NCBI GenBank assembly: GCA_031271275.1
Contig: JAISWA010000194.1
Location: forward strand, 1-6,756
Origin: Clostridiales bacterium
GTDB lineage: Bacteria > Bacillota > Clostridia > Lachnospirales > WQUN01
Length of the DNA stretch: 6,756 nucleotides
Reading direction: 5' to 3'
The position numbers and the translations under genes are program-made. The notes under the pieces were generated by a model. That model saw only the letters and a list, made by a program, of their open reading frames with translations, made no database searches and was not told the origin of the DNA. Below, one piece after another: positions 6,252-6,756 of the stretch (its first letter is position 1; the number at the start of each line of letters is the position of its first letter).

Positions 6252-6419
6252 TCAAACACTCATCAGCATAGGTGTATAAATAAAATGGGTGAACAGCAAA
6301 TACGCCGTAACCACCAAAGACAATACCGCCCATTTTTTCCCGCGAAACTTTATAAAACAGACAAAGGGAAAAATATAAAATGATCCATATAGGTTATATC
6401 TTCCAAGGTCTTTATGTAT
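6252..6419 (-). other. Open frame with a hydrophobic segment ending at the kinase ribosome binding site; possible broken small membrane protein
   Basis: On the minus strand 55 codons are open from 6419 to TGA at 6252-6254, whose last base abuts the AGGAGG of the kinase gene, exactly as expected for an upstream operon member. The product contains FRGKK followed by WAVLSLVVTAYLLFTHFIY (codons 30-48), a positive flank and a plausible single membrane helix. There is no ATG, GTG or TTG with a ribosome binding site at its beginning. The 25-codon ORF at 6350-6427, which does have a strong site, is in a different frame and stops within this stretch. A one-base shift near 6350-6360 would join them into a protein of about 56 residues. 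I infer a frameshifted small membrane gene, programmed frameshifting or a sequence error, but chance is possible. Confidence 0.3.
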
Positions 6420-6427
6420 TTATTCAT
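6350..6427 (-). CDS. Small ORF (25 aa) with strong ribosome binding site, leader peptide or broken gene start
   Basis: GGAGGT (6433-6438) lies 5 bases ahead of an ATG at 6425-6427, a better initiation signal than many real genes have. The peptide begins MNKYIKTLEDITYMDHFIFF and stops at TAA (6350-6352). It has an acidic/basic N-terminus and a hydrophobic end. It lies about 90 bases downstream of the predicted transcription start and ahead of the kinase gene, so it would be translated first on that transcript. It is not an obvious amino-acid-rich attenuator peptide. It may be the 5' part of the membrane ORF that continues in another frame to 6252. I do not recognise it. Confidence 0.35.
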   Translation of the reverse strand: MNKYIKTLEDITYMDHFIFFPLSVL

Positions 6428-6522
6428 TTACAACCTCCGGAAAGACATAGGAATGGAGTTTTAAGACACGCCCTAAGAGCCTGGAACGAAATAACAGGGT
6501 CAGATTCGCGCGCATTATAAAT

Positions 6523-6552
6523 ATCATAGCATGTTGCGTATACGTCCTTCAA
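6523..6552 (-). promoter_or_regulatory. Probable extended -10 promoter for the small ORF and kinase transcription unit
   Basis: On the minus strand TTGAAG (6547-6552), an 18-base spacer and TATGAT (6523-6528) are seen, the last preceded by TGC, which makes a TGn extended -10. Transcription would start near 6516, leaving a leader of about 90 bases to the small ORF at 6427 and about 280 bases to the kinase start. The -35 lies in a short inverted repeat, GTCCTT (6544-6549) and AAGGAC (6562-6567), that could be an operator, though the arms are short. Confidence 0.5.
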
Positions 6553-6574
6553 GGTTTTCGCAAGGACAGCAAAA

Positions 6575-6602
6575 CGGACACCTCGTCATCATGAAGTGTC
6601 CG
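6575..6602 (-). terminator. Terminator-like hairpin downstream of the partial gene at the right edge
   Basis: Read on the minus strand, CGGACACTTC and GAGGTGTCCG form a 10-bp stem (one G-T pair) around an 8-base loop, followed by TTTTGC. The T tract is only four bases, so termination would be modest. It lies between the partial minus-strand gene ending at 6687 and the kinase promoter at 6552-6523, the right place to end the upstream transcript. On the plus strand the stem is not followed directly by T residues. Confidence 0.5.
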
Positions 6603-6636
6603 CTGAGATTTTCCTATAATTTTAATACTATGGCGT

Positions 6637-6704
6637 TATAGCGAATCAACTCACCACAATGCATTAACGCTTCCGATGGTCAAAAATTAAGTTGATTCGC
6701 TATA
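6637..6704. repeat. 15-bp perfect inverted repeat, possible miniature element
   Basis: TATAGCGAATCAACT (6637-6651) and AGTTGATTCGCTATA (6690-6704) are perfectly complementary around a 38-base spacer, which itself contains the palindrome AATGCATT (6658-6665). Both outer ends are TATA, compatible with TA target duplication by an IS630/mariner-like activity. No transposase is present. The right arm forms the last sense codons of the partial gene at 6687-6755, and the TAA just inside it ends that gene. At 68 bases it would be a very small MITE. A regulatory or termination hairpin with a large loop is the alternative. Confidence 0.55.
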
Positions 6705-6755
6705 CTCCGCTTTTTTCTCCGCGATAACCGTTTCGTTCTCCGCGTCCCAGGAAGC
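6687..6755 (-). CDS. 3' end of an unidentified minus-strand gene, cut by the window edge
   Basis: Twenty-two codons are open to the window edge on the minus strand and end at TAA (6687-6689). The visible residues are ASWDAENETVIAEKKAEY followed by SEST. The charged, balanced composition looks like genuine protein sequence, unlike the Arg/Gly-rich shadows in the other frames. The last residues YSEST come from the arm of the 15-bp inverted repeat, so the repeat provides the stop and the native C-terminus may be lost. Too little is visible to name a family. Confidence 0.45.
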   Translation of the reverse strand, partial: ASWDAENETVIAEKKAEYSEST

Positions 6756-6756
6756 G

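Noticed and set aside
6238..6333. 32-codon N-terminal extension of the kinase protein
   Set aside because: It has no family similarity and lacks a ribosome binding site. AAGGAGG fits the ATG at 6237.
6455..6515. Possible insertion-sequence end in the kinase leader (AAGACACGCCC region)
   Set aside because: It felt reminiscent of transposon ends, but no matching inverted partner or target duplication is visible in the window.

Overview
No single feature identifies the organism. Strong AGGAGG-type ribosome binding sites, sigma-A-like promoters, the short (type II-like) meso-diaminopimelate dehydrogenase, the UPF0237/UPF0210 pair and the TGS-fused uridine-kinase-like protein together suggest a moderately GC-rich member of the Firmicutes, probably class Clostridia. 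This is inference from gene content, not a taxonomic search.

Layout, left to right. (1) 1-109 holds the end of an Rpn/PD-(D/E)XK transposase-like gene that appears cut short. (2) 110-258 is a non-coding block rich in perfect hairpins, probably a dispersed repeat or repeat remnant. (3) nadE, an ammonia-dependent NAD+ synthetase, lies on the minus strand (259-1005) with its own promoter. (4) Divergent from nadE is a two-gene operon, an ACT-domain UPF0237 protein (1089-1358, TTG start) and a UPF0210/PFL-like protein (1370-2728). This is a widely conserved pair with no settled function. (5) Convergent to it is an unnamed gene (2739-3476, minus) whose N-terminal half resembles the EVE/PUA-like domain found at the front of some Mrr-type restriction proteins, joined by a Lys/Pro/Ala linker to a small C-terminal module and lacking any visible nuclease domain. 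(6) ddh (3657-4550, plus) makes meso-diaminopimelate. Its best promoter candidate overlaps, face to face, the promoter of the unnamed gene. (7) A TGS-domain plus uridine-kinase/PRK-fold protein (4555-6237, minus) ends 4 bases from ddh. (8) 6238-6756 holds a short possible membrane-protein gene that seems frame-broken, a promoter for the kinase transcription unit, a terminator-like hairpin, a 15-bp perfect inverted repeat, and the last 22 codons of another minus-strand gene that runs off the window and ends inside that inverted repeat.

The genes are mostly core metabolism (NAD, lysine/peptidoglycan precursor, nucleoside phosphorylation) in short, independently promoted units, with mobile-element or repeat debris at both ends. 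I see no phage module, CRISPR array, tRNA or rRNA. Nothing here is a clear new multi-gene system. The best leads are the nuclease-less EVE-like reader protein, the inverted-repeat element that supplies a neighbour's stop codon, and the broken or recoded small membrane ORF ahead of the kinase.
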